Positions 19,673-29,574 of a stretch of 64,000 nt of DNA are shown piece after piece. The notes below the pieces were generated by a model. The model was not told where the DNA came from. It worked only from the letters and a program-made list of their open reading frames with translations, and did not search any database. Every line of letters begins with the position of its first letter. Within the stretch, counting starts at the first letter, position 1. This DNA comes from Streptococcus moroccensis (lineage in GTDB: Bacteria; Bacillota; Bacilli; Lactobacillales; Streptococcaceae): contig NZ_JAUSTM010000008.1 of the NCBI RefSeq assembly GCF_030812835.1, forward strand, positions 34,360 to 98,359, written 5' to 3'. The position numbers were made by a program, and so were the translations under genes.

Positions 19673-19927
19673 AAAAAAAGCGTGCCAATACTCCTTAGCG
19701 GAGCGTTGACACGCGGTACCATCCGTTTTCATTTACCAAGTGGTAAACCTCAATTTCTTGTCCTGCCAAAGGTTACACAGTTCGATACCTTTTAGCCATG
19801 AGTGAATTCACAACGCTTTCCTTGAGTGGACTTCCAGTCACGGTCCACACTCCCTGTTCAATTGCCACCTTGCTACTAGTCTCATAGACAACTATTCAAT
19901 TAATTCCTATTACTAATCCGTAATATA
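19673..19927 (-). promoter_or_regulatory. T-box riboswitch leader of pheS, specifier UUC (Phe)
   Basis: Read on the minus strand, the leader contains the T-box core GGATGGTACCGCGTG (19725-19711 region). The core overlaps a terminator whose arms GCGTGTCAACGCTCC and GGAGTATTGGCACGC end in a T-run. Near the 5' end, TGAA-TTC-ACTC places a UUC specifier at 19806-19804. Uncharged tRNA-Phe should pair with the specifier and the T-box and favour antitermination. Confidence 0.92.
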
Positions 19928-19933
19928 CCTACT

Positions 19934-19962
19934 AGTTTAGCAGAATTACCCCCATTTGACAA
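19934..19962 (-). promoter_or_regulatory. sigma-70 promoter of the pheS operon
   Basis: -35 TTGTCA (19962-19957), 17-nt spacer, -10 TAAACT (19939-19934) on the minus strand. Transcription would start right at the 5' edge of the T-box leader. Confidence 0.8.
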
Positions 19963-19979
19963 GGGATTAGGCGGATCGT

Positions 19980-20843
19980 CTACTCAAAAATCGTGACCTC
20001 ACCTGTCTCATAATCTAGGCTAAGTCCCGTCTGAACATTAGGGACAAAAACATTGAACTCTAGACTACCATCATCTGACTTGGCTTCAAGCTGGCGACCA
20101 ACGGCTACAAGATCATTGTTATCCGCATAAATCAACCTCACCCGGTAACGCACCCGCTTGTTCTTATCAAGGGCATTGCGAATCTTGATTTCATAATAGT
20201 TTTGACCTGTTGAATGTTCCTCATAGGCTTGGTTAGACCAGGCTGTCTGCGTTGCTATGTTATCCGAATTGCTGGTCGAGGCATCAAAACTTTTGAGCCC
20301 ACCACCAATGGCATAACCAATGAGATGCCCTCGGTCCACCGCATGGTCATACTCCCCAGAAAGACCGTGTTCTTGCCCCCAGCCAGCTGGTGTCCAATAG
20401 GTCTGTCCTTGACCCGTCTGGTCCCGGTTTTTGTATTGACGGGTTGACTTAGCCAAAAGAGCATTGGCAACTGTCGGCACCTTATAAGAGCCCATCTTCT
20501 TGGTCTTTAAATCAATGTAAGGCTGGGAGGCCACCTCTGCATCTAGACTGGTCTTATTGCCATTAAGGATGAAGGCTCCCGCCCCATTCCATTCAATGTT
20601 TTTTGGCAACTGCGCCCTGACTTCGTCCACCAGCACTGAACTGGCAAGCTCTTCGTCTGGGGTGATGTCTACAGTGCTGCTGGCATATTGCGGAATAGCC
20701 ACATCATAGGGCGCTGGCCCAGTCGTAACGTCCTGTATTTCAGTTGTTTGATTATCCGTAACCGTATAACCAGTAACCGCTAGTATGAGAGCCAGAATCC
20801 CTGTTAAAATAGAATTTTTTTGTTTCTTCGTTAATTGCATCAT
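19980..20843 (-). CDS. endA: membrane-anchored DNA/RNA non-specific endonuclease (EndA-like)
   Basis: About 287 aa from the double ATG at 20843, which has a weak AAAAGAGAT site; the frame is open further upstream. One transmembrane anchor lies near residues 10-28, with the nuclease domain outside. The beta-beta-alpha metal motif [12 protein letters not shown] holds the catalytic histidine (about 173), and NSDNIATQ with [14 protein letters not shown] follows as the metal-binding region. In pneumococcus EndA degrades one strand of incoming DNA during transformation, but the same family also serves as a secreted DNase. It follows epuA and murA, the pneumococcal gene order. Confidence 0.88.
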   Translation of the reverse strand: MMQLTKKQKNSILTGILALILAVTGYTVTDNQTTEIQDVTTGPAPYDVAIPQYASSTVDITPDEELASSVLVDEVRAQLPKNIEWNGAGAFILNGNKTSLDAEVASQPYIDLKTKKMGSYKVPTVANALLAKSTRQYKNRDQTGQGQTYWTPAGWGQEHGLSGEYDHAVDRGHLIGYAIGGGLKSFDASTSNSDNIATQTAWSNQAYEEHSTGQNYYEIKIRNALDKNKRVRYRVRLIYADNNDLVAVGRQLEAKSDDGSLEFNVFVPNVQTGLSLDYETGEVTIFE

Positions 20844-20878
20844 ATCTCTTTTCATAACATGGAAAAAGTAGGCTAGGC

Positions 20879-21100
20879 CTACTTCCCAGTCATTTTTCCA
20901 ATAAGTTCCTGCCATTTATCAGGTGACAAAATCGTCCACATGGACTCCCCATCACCGATAACCCCATAGCCAAGCATTAGTCCAAGAACAAAGAGCAAAA
21001 GAGCAACTAATACAACAAGACCAATAATCAATAACTGCTGCCACACATACTGGACGCCATCTCTTTTTCTTGACAAATTATTACTGGCGTTACGCATCAT
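20879..21100 (-). CDS. epuA: EpuA/DUF RNA polymerase beta-like small membrane protein
   Basis: 73 aa with one strong transmembrane segment (about 23-46). It starts inside the end of murA (11-bp overlap) with AAGGAGGACG before the ATG. Databases often label this family DNA-directed RNA polymerase subunit beta, but the sequence shows only a short membrane protein. In pneumococcus the gene before endA is called epuA. Its role is unknown. Confidence 0.8.
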   Translation of the reverse strand: MMRNASNNLSRKRDGVQYVWQQLLIIGLVVLVALLLFVLGLMLGYGVIGDGESMWTILSPDKWQELIGKMTGK

Positions 21101-22370
21101 CGTCCTCCTTAACCCGCTTGATGTCAGCTCCTAGCGCTGCTAACTTTTCATGGAATTGATAATAACCTCGGTCTAAATGATCCAATTGACCCACACAAGT
21201 TGTTCCTTCTGCGACCAAGCCTGTTAAAATAAGGGCCGCTGATGCCCTTAAATCTGTCGAAAGTACTGGGGCTCCTTGAAGTTTCTCGCCACCAAAAATC
21301 AAAGCCGTATCCCGTAAGATTTCAGAGTGTAGGCCCATCCGGCGAAGTTCCTCCAGATGTTGGAAACGGTTTTCAAAAACTGTTTCAATCATGGTAGATT
21401 CCCCTTTAACAACCGTCATTAAGGCAGTCATCTGAGCCTGCATATCTGTCGGAAATCCTGGATGTGGCTGCGTTTTGACAGTGACCGGTTTTAATCGAGC
21501 AACATCGGATTGGACACGAATGCCATCCTCTTCTTCTGTGATGGTCACACCCATCTCAATCATCTTAGCCAGAAGTGGACGATTATGCTCCCAAACCGCA
21601 TCTTTGATAAGGACGTTGCCTCCAGTCATAGCGGCTGCGACCATAAAGGTCCCTGCTTCGATCCGGTCTTGCACCACCGCATGATCTGTTCCATGGAGAC
21701 GCTCGACACCTGTGATGGTCATAGTATCTGTCCCAGCACCACGGACCTTAGCGCCCATCTTATTAAGCAGATTCGCTAAATCGACGATTTCCGGTTCACG
21801 TGCTGCGTTTTCAATCGTCGTTTGACCATCAGCCAAAGTCGCTGCCATCATCAGGTTTTGAGTTGCCCCAACACTTGGAAAGTCCATATAGATATAAGCA
21901 CCTTTTAGACGTTCTGCCTTGGCCTCAATGTATCCGTGAGTCTGATGAATCTCTGCTCCCATGGCTTCCAATCCTTTGAGATGAAGGTCTATAGGACGCG
22001 AACCAATCGTACAGCCACCAGGCATTGAAACCTTAGCGTAACCGTTTCGAGCTAAAAGAGGGCCTAAAACAACGATTGAAGCTCGCATCTTACTAACATA
22101 ACGGTAAGGAGCTTCAAAATGAAGAGGCTGAGTTGCATCCACTATAATCTCATTGTTTTCTTCAGCAAAAGAAACCTCAGCATTAAGGCCTCGCACCACA
22201 TTATTCATAGTATAAACATCTGATAAAATAGGGACATTTGTCAATTTTGTTTGACCATCACTAGCTAAAATCGTCGCTGCAAGAATTGGCAGAACCGCAT
22301 TTTTAGCTCCCTCAATCGTTACCTCACCTGTCAAGCGGGTATTTCCACCGTTAATGATAATCTGTTCCAT
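21090..22370 (-). CDS. murA: UDP-N-acetylglucosamine 1-carboxyvinyltransferase
   Basis: 426 aa. It catalyses the first committed step of peptidoglycan synthesis, adding enolpyruvate from PEP to UDP-GlcNAc. The N-terminal [10 protein letters not shown] motif binds substrate. The catalytic cysteine, which is the fosfomycin target, is Cys120 in [15 protein letters not shown]. Streptococci carry two murA genes; this is the copy upstream of epuA-endA. Confidence 0.96.
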   Translation of the reverse strand: MEQIIINGGNTRLTGEVTIEGAKNAVLPILAATILASDGQTKLTNVPILSDVYTMNNVVRGLNAEVSFAEENNEIIVDATQPLHFEAPYRYVSKMRASIVVLGPLLARNGYAKVSMPGGCTIGSRPIDLHLKGLEAMGAEIHQTHGYIEAKAERLKGAYIYMDFPSVGATQNLMMAATLADGQTTIENAAREPEIVDLANLLNKMGAKVRGAGTDTMTITGVERLHGTDHAVVQDRIEAGTFMVAAAMTGGNVLIKDAVWEHNRPLLAKMIEMGVTITEEEDGIRVQSDVARLKPVTVKTQPHPGFPTDMQAQMTALMTVVKGESTMIETVFENRFQHLEELRRMGLHSEILRDTALIFGGEKLQGAPVLSTDLRASAALILTGLVAEGTTCVGQLDHLDRGYYQFHEKLAALGADIKRVKEDDDA

Positions 22371-22520
22371 ACAAGTTCCTTTTCTTACTTACTGTGTTCT
22401 TATTTTACCATAAGACACTAAATAATGCTTTTATTTGAGAATGTTATCGTTTCTGATCCCAAAGTTATCGTTTATTATTTTTTCAGCAGAAGACTACTAG
22501 TGTACTCAACCAAGAAGTAT

Positions 22521-22757
22521 TTATTCAAAAAACAAGGCGTAGGCCATTCCTCGTCCAATCGCTAATAGTTCTAGGAAAAATCGGCTCGATAAAAAGCCCA
22601 AAATGATACTAAACAAGAGAACCAACAGACGCAAACGGCTCAGATTATCAAGATGTGTTTTTGTAAATTTTTGCCAGTCAACCACTGTTGTCAAAAGGTG
22701 ATAAGACAGTCCAATAAACAGCATATGACTGCAAAGTTGTAAGGTATAGGTTGTCAT
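22521..22757 (-). CDS. DUF1146 family membrane protein (YwzB-like)
   Basis: 78 aa from the ATG at 22757 (MTTYTLQLCSHMLFIGLSYH), with two transmembrane segments and the family-typical VDWQKF and RLRLLVLLFSIILGFLSSRFF. That ATG has no ribosome site but sits 6 nt after TATAAT. A longer form from a GTG at 22853 (110 aa) is possible: a GGAGG lies 11 nt before it, and it would add a hydrophobic N-terminal segment. Family alignment favours the short form. The function is unknown; it lies upstream of murA as in many Firmicutes. Confidence 0.72.
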   Translation of the reverse strand: MTTYTLQLCSHMLFIGLSYHLLTTVVDWQKFTKTHLDNLSRLRLLVLLFSIILGFLSSRFFLELLAIGRGMAYALFFE

Positions 22758-22981
22758 AAGTTGATTATAACAAAAAAGATGAAGATTTGCTGAATTAGGA
22801 TGAAGCGCAACAAGGTATATGCCCATTACTGCTAATACCATTTGATAAATCACTCTAATAATAACCTCCGCTGACTAAGACAAATGACTAGACTAAATCT
22901 AATATCACCCTCAAAATTTAATGTTTTGCTGGTCTACTTTCTTTAACAGAGAGGATTTTCCTTACTTTTTGCCAGATATGC

Positions 22982-22987
22982 TATAAT
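22982..22987 (+). promoter_or_regulatory. extended -10 of rqcH
   Basis: TGCTATAAT, with the -10 hexamer at these positions, 30 nt before the ATG. The -35 is weak. Confidence 0.55.
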
Positions 22988-23017
22988 AGAACACAAGACT
23001 AAACGCAGGAGAATATT

Positions 23018-24667
23018 ATGTCCTTTGACGGTTTCTTACTCCACCACTTAACTGAGGAGCTTTCTCAGGAACTTCTTGGTGGACGTATCCAAAAAATTAA
23101 TCAACCTTTTGACAACGAACTGGTTTTAGCTGTCCGGAGCAATCGAAAGAATCACAAACTGCTCCTCTCTGCCCATCCTGTTTTTGCAAGAGTGCAGTTA
23201 ACAACAACAGAATTCACCAATCCACAGGTTCCTAATACCATTACCATGATTATGCGTAAATACTTGCAGGGAGCAACTATTGAGCGGATTGAACAGATTG
23301 AAAACGATCGTATTTTAGAGATTTCTGTCTCCAACAAAAATGAAATTGGAGATGCTATTCAGGCCACATTGATTATCGAGATTATGGGCAAACATTCCAA
23401 TATCATCTTGATGGATAAGCGATCTGAAAAGATTATCGAAGCCATCAAACATCTCGGGTTTTCCCAAAATTCCTACAGGACCATTTTACCTGGCTCTACC
23501 TACATTGCGCCACCTCAAACAACTGCCCTAAATCCCTTTACGGTTCCTGATGAGAAACTCTTTCAAGTTCTTTCAACCGAAAACTTAGACCCCAAATCCC
23601 TTCAGACCCTTTTCCAGGGACTGGGTCGAGATACTGCTCAATCCCTGAGTGAAACCCTTACGCAAAATCGCCTTCAAGCGTTTAGGGCATTCTTTGCCCA
23701 AGAAACAAAACCAAATCTTACGGAAAAGTCGTTCGCTCCTGTCCTCTTTAAAGACAGTCACAGCTCCTTTGCCAGCTTATCAGAGGCTATGGATGCCTAT
23801 TATCACAACAAGGCTGAGCGTGACCGCGTCAACCAGCAAGCCAGTGAAATCATTAAACGTGTCGATAACGAACTGGATAAAAACCGAAAAAAATTAGAAA
23901 AGCAAGAAGCAGAACTAGCAGCAACAGAAAATGCGGAAGAGTTTAGGCAAAAAGGGGAATTGTTGACCACCTATCTTCATCAGGTCCCTAATGATCAAGA
24001 CGATGTGACGTTAGATAATTATTACACTGGTCAACCTGTCATCATTTCCTTAGACAAAGCCCTTAGTCCTAGTCAAAACGCACAGCGCTATTTTAAAAAA
24101 TACGCAAAATTAAAAGAGGCCGTCAAACACCTGACCGGCCTAATCATGGAAACCCAAGAAACCATTACCTACTTAGAAAGTGTTCAAACCATGCTTTCTC
24201 AGGCAACGCTCTCTGAAATCGCTGAAATTAGAGAAGAACTCATTGAGACAGGTTTTATCCGTCGTCGCAACCGCGAAAAAATCCAGAAACGGCAAAAACC
24301 AGAGCGCTATCTCGCAACCGATGGCAAAACCATTATTTTAGTCGGTAAAAATAACCTTCAAAATGATGAACTTTCCTTCAAAATCGCTAAAAAAGGAGAG
24401 TTATGGTTCCACGCCAAAGATATTCCTGGTAGCCATGTCATCCTCACAGGAAACCTCAATCCAACAGATGAAGTCAAGACAGATGCTGCCGAACTGGCTG
24501 CCTACTTTTCAAAAGCACGCCTGTCCAACTTGGTTCAAGTTGATATGATAGAAGCCAAAAAACTCCATAAACCAACAGGAGCAAAGCCAGGTTTTGTGAC
24601 TTACACAGGGCAAAAAACACTTCGTGTCACACCAGACGAAGAAAAAATCAAGCGCATGAAACTCTAA
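23018..24667 (+). CDS. rqcH: Rqc2/RqcH family NFACT protein (fibronectin-binding protein A homologue)
   Basis: 549 aa. The NFACT-N domain contains the Asp97-Arg98 pair (NDRIL) that in Bacillus RqcH is needed for alanine tailing of nascent chains on stalled 50S subunits. A long coiled-coil follows at about 265-320 (rich in lysine, glutamate and glutamine). The C-terminal NFACT-R domain has KGELWFHAKDIPGSHVIL. Streptococcal homologues were first described as PavA/FbpA adhesins, but ribosome quality control is the better supported function. It is monocistronic, with its own promoter and terminator. Confidence 0.93.
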   Translation: MSFDGFLLHHLTEELSQELLGGRIQKINQPFDNELVLAVRSNRKNHKLLLSAHPVFARVQLTTTEFTNPQVPNTITMIMRKYLQGATIERIEQIENDRILEISVSNKNEIGDAIQATLIIEIMGKHSNIILMDKRSEKIIEAIKHLGFSQNSYRTILPGSTYIAPPQTTALNPFTVPDEKLFQVLSTENLDPKSLQTLFQGLGRDTAQSLSETLTQNRLQAFRAFFAQETKPNLTEKSFAPVLFKDSHSSFASLSEAMDAYYHNKAERDRVNQQASEIIKRVDNELDKNRKKLEKQEAELAATENAEEFRQKGELLTTYLHQVPNDQDDVTLDNYYTGQPVIISLDKALSPSQNAQRYFKKYAKLKEAVKHLTGLIMETQETITYLESVQTMLSQATLSEIAEIREELIETGFIRRRNREKIQKRQKPERYLATDGKTIILVGKNNLQNDELSFKIAKKGELWFHAKDIPGSHVILTGNLNPTDEVKTDAAELAAYFSKARLSNLVQVDMIEAKKLHKPTGAKPGFVTYTGQKTLRVTPDEEKIKRMKL

Positions 24668-24677
24668 ACGATAATCA

Positions 24678-24714
24678 AACAAGAGGTTGGGCTTTGCCCA
24701 ACCTCTTGTTGTTG
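24678..24714 (+). terminator. intrinsic terminator of rqcH
   Basis: AACAAGAGGTTGGGC-TTT-GCCCAACCTCTTGTT, a 15-bp perfect stem, with a T-rich tail. Confidence 0.85.
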
Positions 24715-24909
24715 TCATGATGTCAAACATAACCCTTCTAGAAGGAAATAAGTAGTTTATCTTTTAGATGCCCCTTTGATTATCAGAAATTACAAAAGTT
24801 TTTTCACTTATCTTTGACTTATCTTTGACAAACCATTCCTGGTCATGTCGTTCTAAGACCAAATCCTAGACTTTTTACTTGGCTAAATTCTTTCACGAGT
24901 ACACCTATC

Positions 24910-25629
24910 TTATTCAGATTTATGGATATCCTCTTTGACTTCATCAATGTTGAATTTCGCAAAAAGAAACTGACGATCCTGCACAGGGAAGCGTTGGTCA
25001 AGCTGGTCAACGGGTCCTACCTCAACTTGCCCTTCTTTGATGATATAATCAATCACATGACCTCCAAAAGTAAGGTCTTCAGAGATAAAGTGCAGATGGT
25101 AACCCGCCACACTAACACCATGAAACATTTCCGGAGTCCAAATACCAACAATAGTTCCCTTGATATTGTCTCTCTTGTATTCTGGTTGATGAGTGGCAAC
25201 TTCTGAGAATTTGATATTTGAGGAAGATTTTGGAATCATGCGGACATGCATGTGAGCAAACTCTCCCATAATCTTGATCGAGCGGAATAGGTTTTCCCCG
25301 TCATAATAGGACTCAATCCGTTTTTCCAATTCCTCAGAAGTCATTTCAAAGCGTTGCCTAAACACAACCTCAGCCATATGAAAGAGCACTGCTGCATAGG
25401 GCACCTTAACATCAGGCGCAACTTCCACCACTTCTGGCTCGTCGCCAGAACCTTTAGCCTGATAGGCCTTGCCATCTAACACAATCAACTCTCCATCGAT
25501 ACTGTCTAGGGTGCCAATCCCTAAATCCCCATGTTCTAGAAGTTCTTGAATCGTTAATGTTCCACCATAGAGCCCTGCCATTAAAGCGCCTAATGTATTG
25601 TATTGAAATAATTTGACTAACTCCACCAC
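24910..25629 (-). CDS. alsD: alpha-acetolactate decarboxylase
   Basis: 239 aa. It converts 2-acetolactate to acetoin, draining pyruvate and limiting branched-chain amino acid precursors. Zinc ligands fit His178 and His180 in GYHLHFI and His191 in FGGHVIDY; HMHVRMIPKSS carries the conserved arginine. The start is GTG with AGAGGGATGA upstream. It follows the TPR gene by 13 nt. No acetolactate synthase gene is adjacent, although in many species the two are paired. About 200 bp to the right of rqcH hold nothing recognisable. Confidence 0.95.
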   Translation of the reverse strand: MVELVKLFQYNTLGALMAGLYGGTLTIQELLEHGDLGIGTLDSIDGELIVLDGKAYQAKGSGDEPEVVEVAPDVKVPYAAVLFHMAEVVFRQRFEMTSEELEKRIESYYDGENLFRSIKIMGEFAHMHVRMIPKSSSNIKFSEVATHQPEYKRDNIKGTIVGIWTPEMFHGVSVAGYHLHFISEDLTFGGHVIDYIIKEGQVEVGPVDQLDQRFPVQDRQFLFAKFNIDEVKEDIHKSE

Positions 25630-25642
25630 TCATCCCTCTTTC

Positions 25643-26869
25643 TCAGTCATCTGCCAAAGCTGCCATCTCTAGGTCATCTGGAACCAATTGCAGATAATAG
25701 TTTAGCTGTTGATTCGCTTCTTTAAACTCCCCAATCTCTCTTAAGACGAAAATAAATTCTTTTAGAAACTCTGGATTGTCTTGCAAATCAGTTACTAATT
25801 GGCGATAAGCAGATTCGGTTTCAGGTTTGTCCAAAGCGCGATAGGTCTTAGCCAAGTGCCATCTTGTTAACACATGATCGATGCTATCCTCGGCAAGGTC
25901 AAGGAGGTCTTCATAGCGTTCTTGCTCTAGATAAAGAGTGGATAAACGTAAATCAATCTCTTCCACATCATCCGCCCAAACTTTTGCTTTCAGAAGATAT
26001 TGTTCTGAAAGGTCAGGATCTTTTAGCTCATAAGCATATTGAGAAGCAAGAAGCAACACAGAAACGGCTGTCTCATTCTTAGACAGATAATCTTGCAATA
26101 CTGTCAAAGCCTCTTTGGTTTGATGTTCCGCATGCAAGGATTGAGCATAAGGGTATTGATAGCCTTCAAATTCAGGATTTAAGGTAGCCAGTTGTTTGAA
26201 ATAAAGATTTGCCCGCTGATACTGCTCCGTTTCAACGAGCAAGGTTGCTAATTCGTATAAGGTGTCGTCATGGTATTCCAGCTCAACAGCCTTTTCCAAA
26301 AACTCAATGGCTGCTTCAAACTTGCCTAAATTAGCATAGGCGTAACCTATACGCTGATAGGTCGACACCCCTGTCTGCTCAAAAATTGAGCGATTGTCAA
26401 CACTAGCATAATAATTAATCGCAGACTGATAGTCTTCCAATTCGAGCTCTATTTCTGCTAATCCAAATCGAATCAAATCATCATCGGTCAGTTGACTAGC
26501 TTCTAATAACTTTTCCTTGGCCACATCTGCAAGCCCCTCTAGTTGGTAGAAATCCGCTTTAGTCACCAAAGCTTCTAAATAATAAGGGCTAGAGGGCTCA
26601 ATCTGATCAAGATAGCTAAAGGCCTGCTCAACTGCTCCATCTTCTATGGCAATCCTGGCTAGATTAATGGCTAGCTCTGGATAATTAAGCAACAATTGCT
26701 GGTAAATCACTTCTGCTTGAGGCAGAAAACCAATACTTTCGAAATAAGCACCCAAATCCAACAACGTCTCTTCATCGTCTTCAACAAGGGCCTGTCTGAG
26801 ATGGTATTCTACTTTTTCTAAATCTTGCGCTTCAAGCGCTTCTACCACTAATTTACTCTGTGATTCCAT
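25643..26869 (-). CDS. tetratricopeptide repeat protein
   Basis: 408 aa, almost wholly helical, with about ten TPR-like units. Examples are TYQRIGYAYANLGKFEAAIEFL near 180-205 and TLYELATLLVETEQYQRANLYF after it. There is no signal peptide and no catalytic domain, so it is probably a cytoplasmic scaffold. It overlaps the permease gene before it by 17 bp. Its partner is unknown. Confidence 0.88.
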   Translation of the reverse strand: MESQSKLVVEALEAQDLEKVEYHLRQALVEDDEETLLDLGAYFESIGFLPQAEVIYQQLLLNYPELAINLARIAIEDGAVEQAFSYLDQIEPSSPYYLEALVTKADFYQLEGLADVAKEKLLEASQLTDDDLIRFGLAEIELELEDYQSAINYYASVDNRSIFEQTGVSTYQRIGYAYANLGKFEAAIEFLEKAVELEYHDDTLYELATLLVETEQYQRANLYFKQLATLNPEFEGYQYPYAQSLHAEHQTKEALTVLQDYLSKNETAVSVLLLASQYAYELKDPDLSEQYLLKAKVWADDVEEIDLRLSTLYLEQERYEDLLDLAEDSIDHVLTRWHLAKTYRALDKPETESAYRQLVTDLQDNPEFLKEFIFVLREIGEFKEANQQLNYYLQLVPDDLEMAALADD

Positions 26870-28022
26870 AATCTTCCTCTTCTGCTACCTCCTCATAAAG
26901 TCCGCTATAGGCTTGGTACCATTTAAATATTGCTTCAAACACAACCTTCGCTGAAGCGTAAACAGGGATTCCCAGTAAGACACCCCAAACACCGAACATC
27001 CGACCAGCGGTTAGGAGTATAAACATGATTGTTATTGGGTGAATTTTTAAACTGGAACCAATAATGAGCGGAGATACGAAACGGCCTTCAATCGTCTGTT
27101 CAATGATAAAAACTATGATAACTTTAATAAACATACTTGGTCCATCAATCAATGCTACAAGGAGAGCTGGAATCATCGCTAAAAAGCTTCCCAGATAAGG
27201 GACCATATTCAAGACACCTGCTAATACCCCAAGGGTCACTGCATAGTCTAACCCAACAATTGAAAACAAAATAGAGAACATAATCGCCACGATGGTCGCT
27301 ACTGTGACTTGGCCTCGGACGTAGTTAGATAACTGTGTGTTCATATCATGGAGAACAACTCCTACAGGCCGGCGCCATTTCGTTGGCATAAATCGCGTAA
27401 TTGTATCATTTAATTCATGCCCATCTCTCAAGAGATAAAATAAGATAAATGGCATGATAATGACGGCAACAACAATTTGAGAGGTCGTTGAGACAAAAGT
27501 ACTGACCCAATTAACCGCACTTGTCGAAAACCCACGCGCAATTTCAGTAATTTGACCAGTCACCTGATCTAAAATATCATTGATTTGCGGTCGAAATTGG
27601 GCAAAACGATCGTCTTTTAACAAATCAGTGATGGCTTTATCTAGCTGATTGACATAGTTCGGCAAGTTGTCTGCAAAACTAATCAATTGGTTCTGCACGC
27701 TTGGAATAAAGACAGCTAACCCCCATATAATGAGCATGGCTACCACTACAAAAACGATACTGATCCCCCAGACACGGGGAATTTTTTGACTTTCTAGCCA
27801 GTCTACTCCAGGCTTCATGAGGTAATAAAGCAGACCAGATAAGATAAGGGGGAGCATGATAACACTCAAAAATTCAAGAACAGGTTTGAATAAAAAGGCT
27901 GTCTTGTTCAACATGAAGATATTGATTAAAATCAACAAAGTCACTAAAAGAACTGTTACCGTTTGATTGTTGATAAACCAGCGGTAAAACCATGACTGTT
28001 TCTGTTTCTTGCCTTCTTCCAT
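26853..28022 (-). CDS. AI-2E family transporter (PerM/YdiK-like)
   Basis: 389 aa with about eight membrane segments: pairs near 20-70, one at 82-107, and a cluster in the C-terminal half with LDYAVTLGVLAGVLNMVPYLGS and GRMFGVWGVLLGIPVYASAKV. These two motifs mark the family. Despite the name, members transport various small solutes and some act as ion antiporters, so AI-2 export should not be assumed. It is first in a three-gene unit with the TPR protein and alsD. Confidence 0.88.
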   Translation of the reverse strand: MEEGKKQKQSWFYRWFINNQTVTVLLVTLLILINIFMLNKTAFLFKPVLEFLSVIMLPLILSGLLYYLMKPGVDWLESQKIPRVWGISIVFVVVAMLIIWGLAVFIPSVQNQLISFADNLPNYVNQLDKAITDLLKDDRFAQFRPQINDILDQVTGQITEIARGFSTSAVNWVSTFVSTTSQIVVAVIIMPFILFYLLRDGHELNDTITRFMPTKWRRPVGVVLHDMNTQLSNYVRGQVTVATIVAIMFSILFSIVGLDYAVTLGVLAGVLNMVPYLGSFLAMIPALLVALIDGPSMFIKVIIVFIIEQTIEGRFVSPLIIGSSLKIHPITIMFILLTAGRMFGVWGVLLGIPVYASAKVVFEAIFKWYQAYSGLYEEVAEEEDYGITE

Positions 28023-28153
28023 AGCCAGACCTCACTTTACTTTCTCTTTCATTTATTTTACCATTTTCTGTTTAAAAATCCCGCCATTTGCCATCTGTTT
28101 AAAATCTTTTTTTGAAAAGTCACTTTTGATAGAGCAAGCCCTTTCTTTTGTGT

Positions 28154-28159
28154 TATAAT
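28154..28159 (+). promoter_or_regulatory. extended -10 of the lactonase gene
   Basis: TGTTATAAT, with the hexamer at these positions, 29 nt upstream of the ATG; AGAGGTG is the ribosome site. Confidence 0.5.
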
Positions 28160-28188
28160 AACATAAACTAAGAAAAAGAGGTGTTGTT

Positions 28189-29205
28189 ATGACAGAAACA
28201 GTTTATTTTGGTACCTATACTCGCCGTGTATCTGAAGGAATTTACCGTGCTCAATTTGATTCAACAGCTGGCCAACTTAGCCAATTAGAACTCGTTGCCG
28301 CAGAACCAAGCCCCACTTATTTAGCCTTTGCTAAAAATGGACAACTATATACCGTAGGCGCGCAAGACGATAAAGGCGGAGTCGCCGCATTTGACGCTGA
28401 CTTTTCCCCTCTTAACCATGTTGTTGAAGATGGCGCGCCACTATGTTACGTTGCCGTCGATGAAGACCGAGGACTCGTTTATGGCGCCAATTATCACAAG
28501 GGGCAAGTCCTTGTCTATAAACGTCAAGAAGATGGTAGCCTAACACTTGCAGATATTTCTCAACATGAAGGCAATGGCCCCCATGAAAATCAAGCATCTC
28601 CACATGTCCATTATACAGATTTAACGCCTGATAACTATTTGGTGACGTGTGACTTAGGTACTGATGAAGTAGTTACTTACGATGTTGATGAAGACGGAAA
28701 ACTAAGCCGACTTGCCACCTACAAAGCTACTCCAGGAGCAGGTGCTCGCCACATCGTTTTCCATCCAACGCAAAAAATTGCTTATTTGATGTGTGAACTT
28801 AACTCAACTGTTGAGGTTCTCGTCTATGATGGTGTTGGCCAATTTGAACTTCTTCAAACCATTTCAACACTTCCAGAAACTCATACCGCATTTAACGGTA
28901 CAGCTGCTATCCGTATCTCTAAGGATGGAAACTTCGTCTATGGCTCCAACCGTGGACACGATTCTATCGTAGTTTATAAAGTCTTAAACGATGGCACTTT
29001 GGAACTAGTGGAATATGCACCAACCAATGGAAAAAACCCACGCGACTTCGATTTAACACCAGATAACAAGCACCTGATTGCCGTTCATCAAGACTCTGAC
29101 AATGCGACGATTTTCTCACGTGACGAAGCAACTGGTAAACTAACTGAACTCTCACATGATTTCACAGTTCCCGAGGCTGTTTGCGTGACTTTTGGAGCCA
29201 AATAA
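28189..29205 (+). CDS. pgl: lactonase family protein (6-phosphogluconolactonase type, YkgB/Pgl)
   Basis: 338 aa, a seven-bladed propeller lactonase. Family motifs include VYFGTYTRRVSEGIYR at the N-terminus, GNGPHENQASPHVHY (about 129-143, with the conserved Glu/His residues) and GAGARHIVFHPT. It is expected to hydrolyse 6-phosphogluconolactone in the pentose phosphate route. A downstream small gene starts 45 nt later. Confidence 0.88.
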   Translation: MTETVYFGTYTRRVSEGIYRAQFDSTAGQLSQLELVAAEPSPTYLAFAKNGQLYTVGAQDDKGGVAAFDADFSPLNHVVEDGAPLCYVAVDEDRGLVYGANYHKGQVLVYKRQEDGSLTLADISQHEGNGPHENQASPHVHYTDLTPDNYLVTCDLGTDEVVTYDVDEDGKLSRLATYKATPGAGARHIVFHPTQKIAYLMCELNSTVEVLVYDGVGQFELLQTISTLPETHTAFNGTAAIRISKDGNFVYGSNRGHDSIVVYKVLNDGTLELVEYAPTNGKNPRDFDLTPDNKHLIAVHQDSDNATIFSRDEATGKLTELSHDFTVPEAVCVTFGAK

Positions 29206-29250
29206 CATATACTGAGATAGTAAACTATCAAACTATATAGGAGCCCAACA

Positions 29251-29442
29251 ATGGATGCTAAAGAACTTTTTGAACAATTAAAAGATATCGTTAAAAATGG
29301 CGATTTCGACCAAGCTAAAACCCTTCTTGAAGAAAACAAAGATAATCTTGGTGAATACTTCGAGCAAGCTAAACAACTTTTAAACAACACAGAAGGCCTT
29401 GACGGTGTCCTTGACAAAGTCAAAGGAATCTTTGGGAAGTAA
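29251..29442 (+). CDS. small hypothetical protein, helical and acidic/basic
   Basis: 63 aa, MDAKELFEQLKDIVKNGDFD at the start and VKGIFGK at the end. The predicted structure is three amphipathic helices with no membrane segment and no cysteine. It has a clear AGGAG site and its own terminator, so it is a real gene. I do not recognise a family. A GATAGT-AA-ACTATC palindrome (29216-29229) lies just upstream and could be an operator. Confidence 0.75.
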   Translation: MDAKELFEQLKDIVKNGDFDQAKTLLEENKDNLGEYFEQAKQLLNNTEGLDGVLDKVKGIFGK

Positions 29443-29447
29443 TATGA

Positions 29448-29479
29448 AAACTCTGGTGCCAAGGGCGCCAGAGTTTTTT
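29448..29479 (+). terminator. intrinsic terminator of the 63-aa gene
   Basis: AAACTCTGGTGCC pairs with GGCGCCAGAGTTT around AAG, followed by seven T. Confidence 0.92.
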
Positions 29480-29574
29480 TACCCTGAAACTTTAGTTCAA
29501 AACCATGGAAACAAGGAAATGACAATCAAATAATAGCTGATACCAAACCTATCATGCAATACATTGGGTATCGT

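Noticed and set aside
29088..29525. 145-codon minus-strand frame opposite the 63-aa gene
   Set aside because: It runs through a terminator and two real plus-strand genes and has no start signals.
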